DNA of 64,000 nt from VAZQ01 sp963712565 (GTDB taxonomy: Bacteria; Pseudomonadota; Alphaproteobacteria; Rhizobiales; Xanthobacteraceae), in assembly GCA_963712565.1 (NCBI GenBank), contig CAVQIP010000053.1:124001-188000 (forward strand), read 5' to 3'. This document shows, in pieces, positions 32,514 through 40,981 of the stretch. Positions within the stretch are counted from its first letter, which is position 1, and each line of letters begins with the position of its first letter. Below the pieces are notes generated by a model. It was not told the DNA's origin. It did not search any database and saw only the letters and a list, made by a program, of their open reading frames with translations. Made by a program: the position numbers and the translations under genes.

Positions 32514-35345
32514 TCAGCCGGCCGCGGCGGTTTTAGCCGGCGCCGCTGCCGCCTCGGGCGCGGGCGACAAGAGCCCGATGAGGGCGCGTTTGATCGCGGC
32601 CTGGCGCGTCGCCGAGGTGATCTTCGCTCCGAACAGGTCGGTGACGTAGAACACGTCGACCACCCGTTCGCCGAAGGTCGCGACATGCGCGGACGCGATG
32701 TTGAGGCTGAGCTTGGACAACGTCGCCGTCAGCTCGAACAGCAGGCCGGGCCGGTCGAGCCCGGTCACCTCGACCATGGTGTAGCGGTTCGACCAGCCGT
32801 TGTTGATCGTCACCTCGGGCGCCACGGCGAACGCCTTGAGCCGGGCCTTCGCCGTCGCCCGCTTGGCGACCACTTCCGGCAGCCGCAACTCGCCGCGCAA
32901 GGCCTTCTCGATCGACTCCGTGATCCGTCCCGCGCGGCGCGCCTCGTCCGCGTCGTGCTCGAACTCGCGCGACACCGAAATGGTGTCGAGCGCGCGGCCG
33001 TCGGTGGTGGTGAAGATCTGCGCGTCGACGATATTGGCGCCGGCGACCGCGCAGGCGCCGGCGATGATCGAGAGCAGCCAAGGATGGTCGGGCGCGAGCA
33101 GCGTGAGCTCGGTCACGCCGCGCGCTGCGGGGAACGCGACGGTGGTGGCGAACGACTGCCCGCCCTGCGCGGCCGAGCGCAAAAAGCGCGCATGGGCGAC
33201 TTTTTGCGGCAGGTCGACCTTGAGCCAATAGGCCGGGTAATGCAGCGCGATATAGCCGTCGATCTCGGCCGCGCTCCAGTCCGCGAGCGCGGCCCTGAAC
33301 TCGGCCTGCGCCGCGGCCACGCGCTGAGCACGGTTGACCTCGGAAAATCCACCCGTGAGCACCGGCTCGGTTTCGTAATAGAGCGTGCGAATGAGCTGCG
33401 CCTTCCAGCCGTTCCAGACGCCGGGCCCGACCGCCTTGATATCGGCGGCGGTGAGGATGGTGAGCAGCTTCAGCCGCTCCACCGACTGCACCACGGCGCT
33501 GAAGTTCTCGATGGTCATGCGGTCGGAGAGATCGCGCGATTGGGCGACCGACGACATCACCAGATGCTCTTGGATCAGCCAGGCGACGGTCTCCGTCTCG
33601 GCCGGCGAGAAGCCGAGCCGCGGGCAGAGGTTGCGCGCGACGCGGGCGCCGGCGACGGAATGATCCTCGATCCGCCCCTTGGCGATGTCGTGCAGGAACA
33701 GCGTGACGTAGAGCAGCTCCCGATGCCGTGGCTGAATCGTCCGCATCAGCTCGTTGGCGAACTTGGTGTCCTCGGTGCGGCCGGCCTCGATGTCGGAGAG
33801 CACGCCGATGCAGCGCAGGAGATGCTCGTCCACCGTATAGTGGTGGTACATGTTGAACTGCATCATCGCCACGATACGGCCGAAGGCCGGCACGAAGTGG
33901 CCGAGAACTCCGGCCTCGTTCATCCGCCGCAGCACGGTCTCGGCGTCGTTCTTCGAGGTCAGGATCTCGAGAAACAGCCGGTTTGCCTCCTTATCGTCGC
34001 GCAGCGCCTGGTCGACGAGCTTGAGCGAGCGGGTGGCGAGGTGCATGGCGTCGGGATGGAACGCCAGATTGTACTTCTGCGCGAGGTGGAAGATGCGGAT
34101 CAGATTGACGGGATCGCGCTTGAACACGTTGTCGTCGGCGACATTGATGCGGTTGTAATCGACGACGAAATCCTCGGTCTCGCTGAGCGAGCGCCGCGGT
34201 CGCGGCCGGAACTTGGCCATCATCCGGCTCAGCACCGGCATCGGCTTGGCCTGACTGTCCTCGAGCTTGGCGCAGAGGATGGCGGTGAGATCGCCGACGT
34301 CCTTGGCGATCAGGAAGTAGTGCTTCATGAAGCGCTCGACCTCGCGCAGGCCGGGATGCTCGGTATAGCCGAGCCGCACCGCGATCTCGCGCTGGATGTC
34401 GAAGGATAGTCGCTCCTCGGCGCGGCCGGTGAGGAAGTGCATGTGACAGCGCACCGCCCACAGGAAATCGCCGCAGCGGCGAAACCGCCGGTACTCGCGC
34501 GGGTCATAGACGCCGTGCGCGATCAGCTCCTCGCGCTCGCGCACGCGGTAGACGTATTTGGCGATCCAGTAGAGCGTGTGCAGGTCGCGCAGCCCGCCCT
34601 TGCCGTCCTTGACGTTGGGCTCGACCAGGTAGCGGGACTGGCCGGCGCGCCGGTGGCGCTCTTCCCGCTCGGCGAGCTTGGCGGCCACGAACTCCGCCGC
34701 GGTTCCCTGCACCACCTCCTTGTCGAAGCGCGCGACCAGTTCATCGTAGAGCTTGTGGTCGCCGAGGAGATAGCGCGCCTCGAGCAGCGCCGTGCGCACC
34801 GTCATGTCGGCCTTGGCCTGGCGGATGCACTCGTTGATCGAGCGCGTGGCGTGGCCGACCTTGAGCCCCATGTCCCACAGGCAATAGAGAATCGTCTCGG
34901 CGATCGATTCGCCCCAGGCGGTCTGCTTGTACGGCAACAGGAAGAGCAGATCGATGTCCGAGCCCGCCGCCAGGACGCCGCGGCCGTAGCCGCCGGTGGC
35001 GACGATCGCCATGTGCTCGGCTTCCGATGGATTCTGCGCGGGATAGAGGTGCTTGGCCGCGAACTCGAACAGCAGGCGGATGATCTCGTCCTGCATGAAG
35101 CACAGCCGCTCGGCGCAGCGCCGCCCGTGCCGGTCCTTGATCAGCAAGCGCTCGGCGGCGGCGCGTCCCTCGACCAGCGCGCTCTTGAGTTGCCGGGAGA
35201 CCGCCAATCTCAGCTCGCGCTCGCTGCCGGAATGGACGTCGGCCAGGCCTTCGAGCTCCGCCGCTATGGCGGCCGCATCGAGGACCTCGGGTGCGGGCGG
35301 GGGCCGATCGTCCGGGGCCGGCATGGCTGTTTGGGGATTGAGCAT
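32514..35345 (-). CDS. glnD: [Protein-PII] uridylyltransferase/uridylyl-removing enzyme
   Basis: 943 residues, normal for alphaproteobacterial GlnD. Nucleotidyltransferase motif GGYGRGVLAAGSDIDLLFL (118-136), the PII-uridylyltransferase region, HD hydrolase domain (LLYVTLFLHDIAKGRIEDHS), then two ACT domains near the C terminus (GVTELTLLAPDHPWLLSIIAG and VEVTGLDRPGLLFELTATLSKL). It senses glutamine and modifies PII proteins, controlling nitrogen assimilation. In rhizobia mutS commonly lies immediately upstream; here about 5.6 kb of other genes separate them. Confidence 0.95.
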   Translation of the reverse strand: MLNPQTAMPAPDDRPPPAPEVLDAAAIAAELEGLADVHSGSERELRLAVSRQLKSALVEGRAAAERLLIKDRHGRRCAERLCFMQDEIIRLLFEFAAKHLYPAQNPSEAEHMAIVATGGYGRGVLAAGSDIDLLFLLPYKQTAWGESIAETILYCLWDMGLKVGHATRSINECIRQAKADMTVRTALLEARYLLGDHKLYDELVARFDKEVVQGTAAEFVAAKLAEREERHRRAGQSRYLVEPNVKDGKGGLRDLHTLYWIAKYVYRVREREELIAHGVYDPREYRRFRRCGDFLWAVRCHMHFLTGRAEERLSFDIQREIAVRLGYTEHPGLREVERFMKHYFLIAKDVGDLTAILCAKLEDSQAKPMPVLSRMMAKFRPRPRRSLSETEDFVVDYNRINVADDNVFKRDPVNLIRIFHLAQKYNLAFHPDAMHLATRSLKLVDQALRDDKEANRLFLEILTSKNDAETVLRRMNEAGVLGHFVPAFGRIVAMMQFNMYHHYTVDEHLLRCIGVLSDIEAGRTEDTKFANELMRTIQPRHRELLYVTLFLHDIAKGRIEDHSVAGARVARNLCPRLGFSPAETETVAWLIQEHLVMSSVAQSRDLSDRMTIENFSAVVQSVERLKLLTILTAADIKAVGPGVWNGWKAQLIRTLYYETEPVLTGGFSEVNRAQRVAAAQAEFRAALADWSAAEIDGYIALHYPAYWLKVDLPQKVAHARFLRSAAQGGQSFATTVAFPAARGVTELTLLAPDHPWLLSIIAGACAVAGANIVDAQIFTTTDGRALDTISVSREFEHDADEARRAGRITESIEKALRGELRLPEVVAKRATAKARLKAFAVAPEVTINNGWSNRYTMVEVTGLDRPGLLFELTATLSKLSLNIASAHVATFGERVVDVFYVTDLFGAKITSATRQAAIKRALIGLLSPAPEAAAAPAKTAAAG

Positions 35346-35705
35346 GGTGCTTCGGGATAGCGGAGCCCGCGCAATGTGTCACCGGTAGCAGCGTGGCCAA
35401 GGCGAGCGGGCGGGAAAACATCCCTAGCAGCGAGTCCGCGGCAAAGCGAAAACAATTCCCCGTTCGCGCAAAAATACGACAAATATTTTCTCGTTGACGC
35501 CTTTCGCGGGGCTTTCTAAGAATGAATATAGCGCCGATTTGAGCAAGCAGCTTGCGGGCGCTTAACAAATGCAGCTAAAGCGCGGGGCCCGCCCCTCGCT
35601 AGGCCGACGGCGGGCAAAAAATTCCGCCGACATCAACCCGGGCCTTGCCGCGAACGAACGCGGCCAGGGTTCAACGTGGCTTAGGCTACACGATTGGAGC
35701 TCGTC
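35346..35705 (+). promoter_or_regulatory. Upstream region of the ssu-like operon with a sigma-70-like promoter
   Basis: 360 bp without a gene. It includes an A/T-rich patch (GCAAAAATACGACAAATATT, 35468-35487) and a possible promoter: TTGACG (35494-35499), 17-bp spacer, TAAGAA (35517-35522), pointing to the binding-protein gene ~180 bp downstream. The -10 match is weak. It also contains the leader of the divergent glnD gene. Confidence 0.35.
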
Positions 35706-36686
35706 ATGACCGCGTTTTCCCGCCGTTCGCTTTTCGCCTCTGCCGTTGTCGTCGGACTGCTTCCGAGCGCGGCCCTGTTCGCCGCCGACAAGCCGAAGGA
35801 AATCTATGTCGACTGGGCGACCTACAATCCGGTGTCGATGCTGCTCAAGGATAAGGGCTTCCTGGAGAAGGAGTTCGCCAAGGACGGCATCAAGGTCGTT
35901 TGGGTGAAGACGGTGTCTTCCAGCAATGCGTTGCAGTTCCTCAACGCCGGCTCGATCAACTTCGGCTCGACCGCCGGCTCCGCCGCTCTCGTGGCCAGGA
36001 TCAATGGCAATCCGATCAAATCGGTCTACGTCTATTCGCGGCCGGAATGGACGGCGCTGGTCACCACCAAGGACAGCAAGATCAACAAGGTCGAGGACCT
36101 CAAGGGCAAGAAGGTGGCGATGGTGCGGGGCACCGATCCGCACATTTTCGCGGTCCGTGCACTGCTCTCCGCCGGCCTCTCCGACAAGGACATCACCCCG
36201 GTACTGGTGCAACAGCACGCGGATGGTGGCACCGCGCTGCTGCGCGGCGACGTGGACGCCTGGGCAGGCCTCGACCCGATGATGGCGCAGCACGAGGTGA
36301 AGGACGGCGCCCGGCTGTTCTTCCGCAAGCCCGAGGCCAACACCTGGGGCATCCTCAACGTGCGGGAGGAATTCGCCAAGGATCACCCCGACATCGTCCG
36401 GCGCGTGATCGCGGCCTATGAGGAGGCGCGCAAATATTCGCTCGTCCACTACGACGAGCTGAAGAAGATTTTCATAGGCGTCACCGGCTTGGACGGCCCG
36501 GTCGTCGACAAGCAGCTCAAGGAGCGCACCGAGCTCACCCACAACAAGGTCGGCCCGGCACAGCGGGAGTCGATTCTGGAAGCCGGTGTTGCGCTGCAGA
36601 AGGCGGGCGTGATCGGCGCCAATGTGGACGTCAAGAAGTCGGTCGACGACCTTATCGACGATCGCTACGTGACGGTGACGAATTAG
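35706..36686 (+). CDS. Sulfonate/nitrate/taurine-type ABC binding protein (SsuA-like)
   Basis: 326 residues with an N-terminal signal (MTAFSRRSLFASAVVVGLLPSAALFAA; RR present). SsuA/TauA-type features: KEIYVDWATYNPVSMLLKDKGFLEKEF, FLNAGSINFGSTAGSAALVARINGNPIK, VEDLKGKKVAMVRGTDPHIFAVRALLSAGL and RGDVDAWAGLDPMMAQHEV. It binds an aliphatic sulfonate or similar anion in the periplasm. First gene of a three-gene importer (binding protein, permease, ATPase). With sulfur oxidation and sulfite-handling genes nearby, a sulfur compound is plausible as ligand. Confidence 0.85.
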   Translation: MTAFSRRSLFASAVVVGLLPSAALFAADKPKEIYVDWATYNPVSMLLKDKGFLEKEFAKDGIKVVWVKTVSSSNALQFLNAGSINFGSTAGSAALVARINGNPIKSVYVYSRPEWTALVTTKDSKINKVEDLKGKKVAMVRGTDPHIFAVRALLSAGLSDKDITPVLVQQHADGGTALLRGDVDAWAGLDPMMAQHEVKDGARLFFRKPEANTWGILNVREEFAKDHPDIVRRVIAAYEEARKYSLVHYDELKKIFIGVTGLDGPVVDKQLKERTELTHNKVGPAQRESILEAGVALQKAGVIGANVDVKKSVDDLIDDRYVTVTN

Positions 36687-36737
36687 CGGCTGGAACGATC
36701 CGGTCGCGCATCGAGCACGGTGCGCTCCTCTCCCCAC

Positions 36738-36766
36738 CCGAACTCGGGCGTCTTGCCCGAGTTCGG
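36738..36766 (+). terminator. Perfect hairpin between ssuA-like and permease genes
   Basis: A 12-bp perfect stem, CCGAACTCGGGC with GCCCGAGTTCGG, and a 5-base loop. It sits 51 bp after the binding protein stop and 55 bp before the permease start, with no U-run following. It probably limits read-through or protects the upstream message, giving more binding protein than transporter. Confidence 0.55.
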
Positions 36767-36821
36767 CATCCTCCGCGCGTTGTTGTTGCCAAACTGCGGC
36801 GTTGCATTTGTGGAGCCGGTT

Positions 36822-37658
36822 ATGTCTGTTGTCTCCATGACGGCGAGCGTCGGACAAGCGGAACTATCGCAGGCGGCATCGAAGCCACGATTCGCGCGCG
36901 TCTTGCGGCCCGCGCTCGGCTTGCTGCTGCCGGTCGCGCTCGCCCTGTTCTGGGAGATCGCGGTGCGCATGGGTTTGTCCAACGGACGCTTGGTGCCGCC
37001 GCCGTCCGTGATTTGGAACACCTTCGTCGACCTCGCTGCGACCGGCGAACTGCAGCGCCACGCGCTGGCAACGCTCACGCGGGTTGCGGCCGGCTTCGTG
37101 TGCGGCGTCGCGGCGGGCACGATCCTGGGCGCGATCGCAGGTTACTCCCTGCTGACGCATCGCGTCGTCGATCCGACGCTGCAGGCCCTCCGCTCGATTC
37201 CCTCGATCGCCTGGGTGCCGCTATTCATCCTGTGGTTCGGCATCTTCGAGGCTTCCAAGATCATTCTTATCGCGGTCGGGGTATTCTTTCCGGTCTATCT
37301 CGGGGTCATGGGCGCGGTGATGTCGGTCGACCGCAAGATCGTCGAGGTCGGCCGCGTGTTTCGCCTCTCCGGCCTCGCCATGGTGCGGCGCATTCTGCTG
37401 CCGGCGGTGATGCCGGCCTACGTGATCTCGCTGCGCGCCGGGCTGGGGCTAGGCTGGATGTTCGTGGTCGCGGCCGAATTCCTGGGCGCCTCGACCGGTC
37501 TCGGCTTTCTGCTCATCGACGGCCAGCAGCTCGGCAAGCCGGCCCAGATCGTCGCTGCGATCGTCGCCTTCGCCATTCTCGGCAAGGCGACCGACTGGCT
37601 GATCGTCCTGGTTTCGACGCCGTTCCTGCGCTGGGAAGACCGCTTCGCGCGCACCTGA
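36822..37658 (+). CDS. ABC transporter permease, SsuC/TauC type
   Basis: 278 residues with about six membrane segments. The N-terminal part is LGLLLPVALALFWEIAVRMGL; ALRSIPSIAWVPLFILWFGIFEASKI and the EAA-like loop VEVGRVFRLSGLAMVRRILLPAVMPAYVISLRAGLGLGW are typical of sulfonate/nitrate/taurine permeases. Start ATG 36822 is used; a second in-frame ATG follows at 36837. It is 10 bp before the ATPase gene. Confidence 0.88.
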   Translation: MSVVSMTASVGQAELSQAASKPRFARVLRPALGLLLPVALALFWEIAVRMGLSNGRLVPPPSVIWNTFVDLAATGELQRHALATLTRVAAGFVCGVAAGTILGAIAGYSLLTHRVVDPTLQALRSIPSIAWVPLFILWFGIFEASKIILIAVGVFFPVYLGVMGAVMSVDRKIVEVGRVFRLSGLAMVRRILLPAVMPAYVISLRAGLGLGWMFVVAAEFLGASTGLGFLLIDGQQLGKPAQIVAAIVAFAILGKATDWLIVLVSTPFLRWEDRFART

Positions 37659-37668
37659 GACCAAATCG

Positions 37669-38460
37669 ATGCTCGTGCTCGATCGCGTCGGCAAGACCTA
37701 TCCCAACGGCGTGCGCGCGCTCGACGGCGTCTCGACCGAGGTCGCTCCGGGCGAAATTCTCGTCGTCATCGGCGGGTCCGGCTGCGGCAAGTCGACCATG
37801 CTGCGGGCGATTTCGGGTCTCGACACGCCGAGCCAAGGCAAGGTCGTGCTCGACGGCAGCGTGATCACCGCACCGCACGAGCAGATCGGCATTATCTTCC
37901 AGGAGCCGCGCCTGCTGCCCTGGCTGCGGGTCGCCGACAATGTCGGTTTTGGCTTGGAGCGGTATCCGAAAGCGGAACGAAGGGCGCGCGTGGCGCGCGC
38001 GCTCGACCGCGTCGGCTTGACCGAGAAGGCGAGGGTGTGGCCGCGCGAGCTCTCCGGCGGCCAGGCCCAGCGTGTCGCCATTGCGCGCGCATTGGTGCCG
38101 CGGCCACAGGTGCTCCTTCTCGACGAGCCGTTCTCCGCACTCGATGCGTTCACCCGCGCCGACCTGCAGGATCATCTGCTCGACCTGTGGACCGATCTGA
38201 AGCCGACGCTCGTCATCGTGACGCACGACGTCGAAGAGGCGATCGTCCTTGCCGACCGCGTCATGGTGATGCGGTCGCGTCCTGGCCGCGTGTACGAGGA
38301 GATCGCGTGCGACCTGCCGCGCCCGCGCGACCGGCAGTCGGCGGCCTTCGACTTCGTCAAGCGCCGCGTCCTCGCGGCGCTCGACCGCTCGCTCGACCGC
38401 GCCGTGATCACCGACGACGGCGAGACCCGGGCCGCCGCCGGCGGCGGGCTGTGGTGGTAG
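37669..38460 (+). CDS. ABC transporter ATP-binding protein, SsuB/TauB type
   Basis: 263 residues. Walker A GGSGCGKST at 35-43, Q-loop IIFQEPRLLPWLRVADNVGF, signature LSGGQAQRVAIARALVP, Walker B VLLLDEPFSALDA and H-loop IVTHDVEEAI. The Q-loop text 'QEPRLLPW' is diagnostic of the nitrate/sulfonate/taurine subfamily. It may also serve the ATPase-less transporter pair at 43951-45903 (inference). Confidence 0.9.
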   Translation: MLVLDRVGKTYPNGVRALDGVSTEVAPGEILVVIGGSGCGKSTMLRAISGLDTPSQGKVVLDGSVITAPHEQIGIIFQEPRLLPWLRVADNVGFGLERYPKAERRARVARALDRVGLTEKARVWPRELSGGQAQRVAIARALVPRPQVLLLDEPFSALDAFTRADLQDHLLDLWTDLKPTLVIVTHDVEEAIVLADRVMVMRSRPGRVYEEIACDLPRPRDRQSAAFDFVKRRVLAALDRSLDRAVITDDGETRAAAGGGLWW

Positions 38461-38535
38461 CGGACTTGCTTTTTTCGCCCGGCTGTCGTCTGTCCTGCGC
38501 CATTCGCCGTCCCTCTGCCGAAACGAGGTTGCATA

Positions 38536-39045
38536 ATGGATGCCACCGCATTGCGCGCCATGCAGGCGCCGCTCAAAGAGCGCTACAAGGGCGACCCCAA
38601 GTCCGCCTACATCACCTTGAAGGCCAAGGGCACGCTCGATGACGCCCACATCGCCTGCAAGGTGGAGACCGGGCGCGCGCTCGCGGTCGCCGGCCTGCAC
38701 CCCGCTACCGGCGGCTCCGGGCTCGAGCTGTGCTCCGGCGACATGCTGCTGGAGGCGCTGGTCGCCTGCGCCGGCGTGACGATCAAGGCGGTCGCCACCG
38801 CGATCGATGTCCCGCTCAAATCCGGCAAGGTGTCGGCCGAAGGCGACCTCGACTTCCGCGGCACGCTCGGCGTGGCCAAGGAGGCCCCGGTCGGCTTCGC
38901 GCAGATTCGCCTGCGCTTCGACCTCGAGACCGACGCGCCGCAGGACAAGCTCGACCAGCTGCTCAAGCTCACCGAACGCTATTGCGTCGTCTACCAGACG
39001 CTCAAAAGCGGCCCGCCGATCGAGGTGAGGCTCGAGCGGGGGTAA
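38536..39045 (+). CDS. OsmC-family peroxiredoxin-like protein
   Basis: 169 residues. OsmC/Ohr fold with the two reactive cysteines C78 in LLEALVACAGVTIKAVA and C150 in LTERYCVVYQTL; C66 in LELCSGDM is extra. Members reduce organic hydroperoxides or, in some clades, act on persulfides; which applies here cannot be settled. It follows ssuB by 75 bp (containing TTTTTT at ~38470) on the same strand and may belong to the sulfonate operon. Confidence 0.85.
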   Translation: MDATALRAMQAPLKERYKGDPKSAYITLKAKGTLDDAHIACKVETGRALAVAGLHPATGGSGLELCSGDMLLEALVACAGVTIKAVATAIDVPLKSGKVSAEGDLDFRGTLGVAKEAPVGFAQIRLRFDLETDAPQDKLDQLLKLTERYCVVYQTLKSGPPIEVRLERG

Positions 39046-39079
39046 CGCCGGCCCAAGCGTCCGTCAGGCTGCCATGCGT

Positions 39080-39150
39080 CATGCCCGGGCTTGGCCTGGG
39101 CATCCATCTTCTTGCGATGGATTGCCGGGTCGAGCGCCCGGCCATGACGG
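39080..39150. repeat. REP-like palindromic element
   Basis: CATGCCCGGGCTTGG pairs with CCTGGGCATCC, followed by CCATCTTCTTGCGATGG (another small stem) and ATTGCCGGG with CCCGGCCATGACGG. This is the 'catgcccgggcttg...' class of repeat common between genes in Hyphomicrobiales. It fills most of the gap between the OsmC and membrane protein genes; a shorter relative is at 21401-21443. Confidence 0.65.
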
Positions 39151-39160
39151 GAGAGGGCCG

Positions 39161-39955
39161 ATGTTCCCCGATCCGCTGTTCTGGTACGAGCTCGCCCTCA
39201 AGATGGCGATGACGGCGACGATCGTCGTCCTGGCCTCGGTTGCGGTCGAACGCAGCGGGCCTTTCATCGGCGCGCTGATCGCCGCGCTGCCGACGGCGGC
39301 GAGCGCGGCCTATATTATCCTGGCGCTGGAGCACCCTCCCGCCTTCATCGCCGCCAGCGCCATCGGCAGCCTCGCGGCGAATGCGGCGGTCGCGGTCTTC
39401 GCGCTCGCCTATGCCGTGTTGGCGCAGCGGCACGGCATCGCGCTCAGCATCGGTGTCGCAACGTTCATATGGTTCGCCGTGGCCGCGGCGTTGCGGCTGG
39501 TCGAGTGGACGCCGGCCGGCGCGCTCGCGCTCAACGCGGTCGTGTTCGCCGTCACCATTCCGGCTTCGGCCCGTTACCGCCACGACGCGGTGCCGCGCCA
39601 GGACGTCAAGCGACGGCGCGGCGACATCGCGCTGCGCGCCGCCACCGCCGCGCTGGTGGTCGCGGCGGTGACGACGGCGAGCAACCGGATCGGCTCGTTC
39701 GCCTCCGGCATGTTCGCCGTATTCCCGATCGTGATGGCAAGCTTCGTCATCATCCTGCATCCGCGCGTCGGCGGCCGCGCCGCCGGTGCCGTGCTCGCGC
39801 ACGCGCAACCCCCGCTCGTCGGTCTCGGCCTCGGCTTTTTCGGAGTTCATTATCTCGCCGGGGCGATCGGCGTGTGGTGGGCCTACGCCGCCGGCCTGGC
39901 GATCGCGATGGCGTGGAGCGGCGTGCTCTGGCTCCTGCGCAGGGCGCGGATGTGA
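39161..39955 (+). CDS. Polytopic membrane protein of unknown function
   Basis: 264 residues with about seven hydrophobic segments, starting MFPDPLFWYELALKMAMTATIV after a GAGAGGG site. Segments include FIGALIAALPTAASAAYIILAL, GIALSIGVATFIWFAVAAALRL, and MFAVFPIVMASFVIILHPRVGG. A short charged cytoplasmic loop (RYRHDAVPRQDVKRRRGD) divides it into two halves with similar features, hinting at an internal duplication. I do not recognise a characterised family. Tail to tail with a Bug gene (gap of 10 bp). Confidence 0.75.
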   Translation: MFPDPLFWYELALKMAMTATIVVLASVAVERSGPFIGALIAALPTAASAAYIILALEHPPAFIAASAIGSLAANAAVAVFALAYAVLAQRHGIALSIGVATFIWFAVAAALRLVEWTPAGALALNAVVFAVTIPASARYRHDAVPRQDVKRRRGDIALRAATAALVVAAVTTASNRIGSFASGMFAVFPIVMASFVIILHPRVGGRAAGAVLAHAQPPLVGLGLGFFGVHYLAGAIGVWWAYAAGLAIAMAWSGVLWLLRRARM

Positions 39956-39965
39956 TCGACTTACC

Positions 39966-40943
39966 CTACTTGTCGATCGAGAGCTTGCGCTCGTGGATGA
40001 CCTTGGCCCATTTCTGCTGCTGGCCCTTGATGTAGTCGGCGAACGCTTCCGGCGTGCTCGCCATCGGCTCGAACATCTGCGGGGCCAGGAATTTTTCGCG
40101 GAATTGCGGATCGGCCAGGATCTTCGCGACCTCGGCATTGAGCTTCATCACGATCTCGCGCGGCGTTCCGGCGGTTGCGAACAGCCCGAACCAGGTGGCC
40201 GCCTCGTAGCCCGGCAATCCGCTTTCGGCCACGGTCGGAATGTCGGCGGCGGGCGCAAGCCGCTTGCTGCTGCCGATGCCGAAGATCTTGATCTTGCCGG
40301 TTCGGAACGGCGGGAGCGCCAGGCTGACGCTGACCGACATCAGGTTGACGTGGCCGGCGATCACGTCGGTGAGCGCGGGCGCGGCGCCGCGGTAGTGCAC
40401 GGGCACAAGCTGCGCCCCTGCCATGCTCTCGAACAACACCATGTTCATGTGCGGCGCGGATCCGATCCCGGCGGTGCCGTAGGTCAGCTCGCCCGGCTTT
40501 TGCTTCGCGAGCGCGATCAGTTCGCTCACGTTCTTCGCCGGTACCGCGGGATTTCCGAGCAGCGCCTGGTTGATGCGAACGAGCCCGGTGATCGGTGCAA
40601 AATCCTTCTCCTCGTCGTAGGGCAGCTTGCCTTTGCCGTAGAGGGTCGGATTGATCACGAAGGTCCCGGCCTCGGCCACCAGCAGCGAATAGCCGTCGGG
40701 AGCCGCCTTCGCCACGGACTGCGCGCCCACCACATGGGCGGCGCCGCCCTTGTTCTCGATCACGACTTGCTGGCCCCACGCCTCCGACAGCCGCTGTCCG
40801 ACCGCCCGCGCCACCACGTCGGTAACGCCGCCGGCGGCAGCCGTCACCGTGATCGTGATCGTGCGCGCCGGATAGGCCTGCGCCTGCGCGGCGGCCGGGG
40901 CGGCGAGGCACGCGAGCGAGATCAACACGCTCCACCGTTTCAT
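39966..40943 (-). CDS. Tripartite tricarboxylate transporter binding protein (TctC/Bug) 2
   Basis: 325 residues with signal MKRWSVLISLACLAAPAAAQAQ. Bug features: YPARTITITVTAAAGGVTDVVARAV, WGQQVVIENKGGAAHVVGAQ, KAAPDGYSLLVAEAG, VPVHYRGAAPALTDVIAGHV and DIPTVAESGLPGYEA. An orphan periplasmic solute receptor without TctAB partners here. Ligand unknown. It lies downstream of mutS by 38 bp on the same strand. Confidence 0.9.
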   Translation of the reverse strand: MKRWSVLISLACLAAPAAAQAQAYPARTITITVTAAAGGVTDVVARAVGQRLSEAWGQQVVIENKGGAAHVVGAQSVAKAAPDGYSLLVAEAGTFVINPTLYGKGKLPYDEEKDFAPITGLVRINQALLGNPAVPAKNVSELIALAKQKPGELTYGTAGIGSAPHMNMVLFESMAGAQLVPVHYRGAAPALTDVIAGHVNLMSVSVSLALPPFRTGKIKIFGIGSSKRLAPAADIPTVAESGLPGYEAATWFGLFATAGTPREIVMKLNAEVAKILADPQFREKFLAPQMFEPMASTPEAFADYIKGQQQKWAKVIHERKLSIDK

Positions 40944-40981
40944 TGCGATCCAGCTCCCTCATGCGGGGCGTGGCCGCCCCG

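Noticed and set aside
38433..38480. Terminator after ssuB (CCGCCGCCGGCGGCGG palindrome and later TTTTTT)
   Set aside because: The palindrome is inside the ssuB coding end and the T-run is about 20 bases away, so it does not form a standard terminator.
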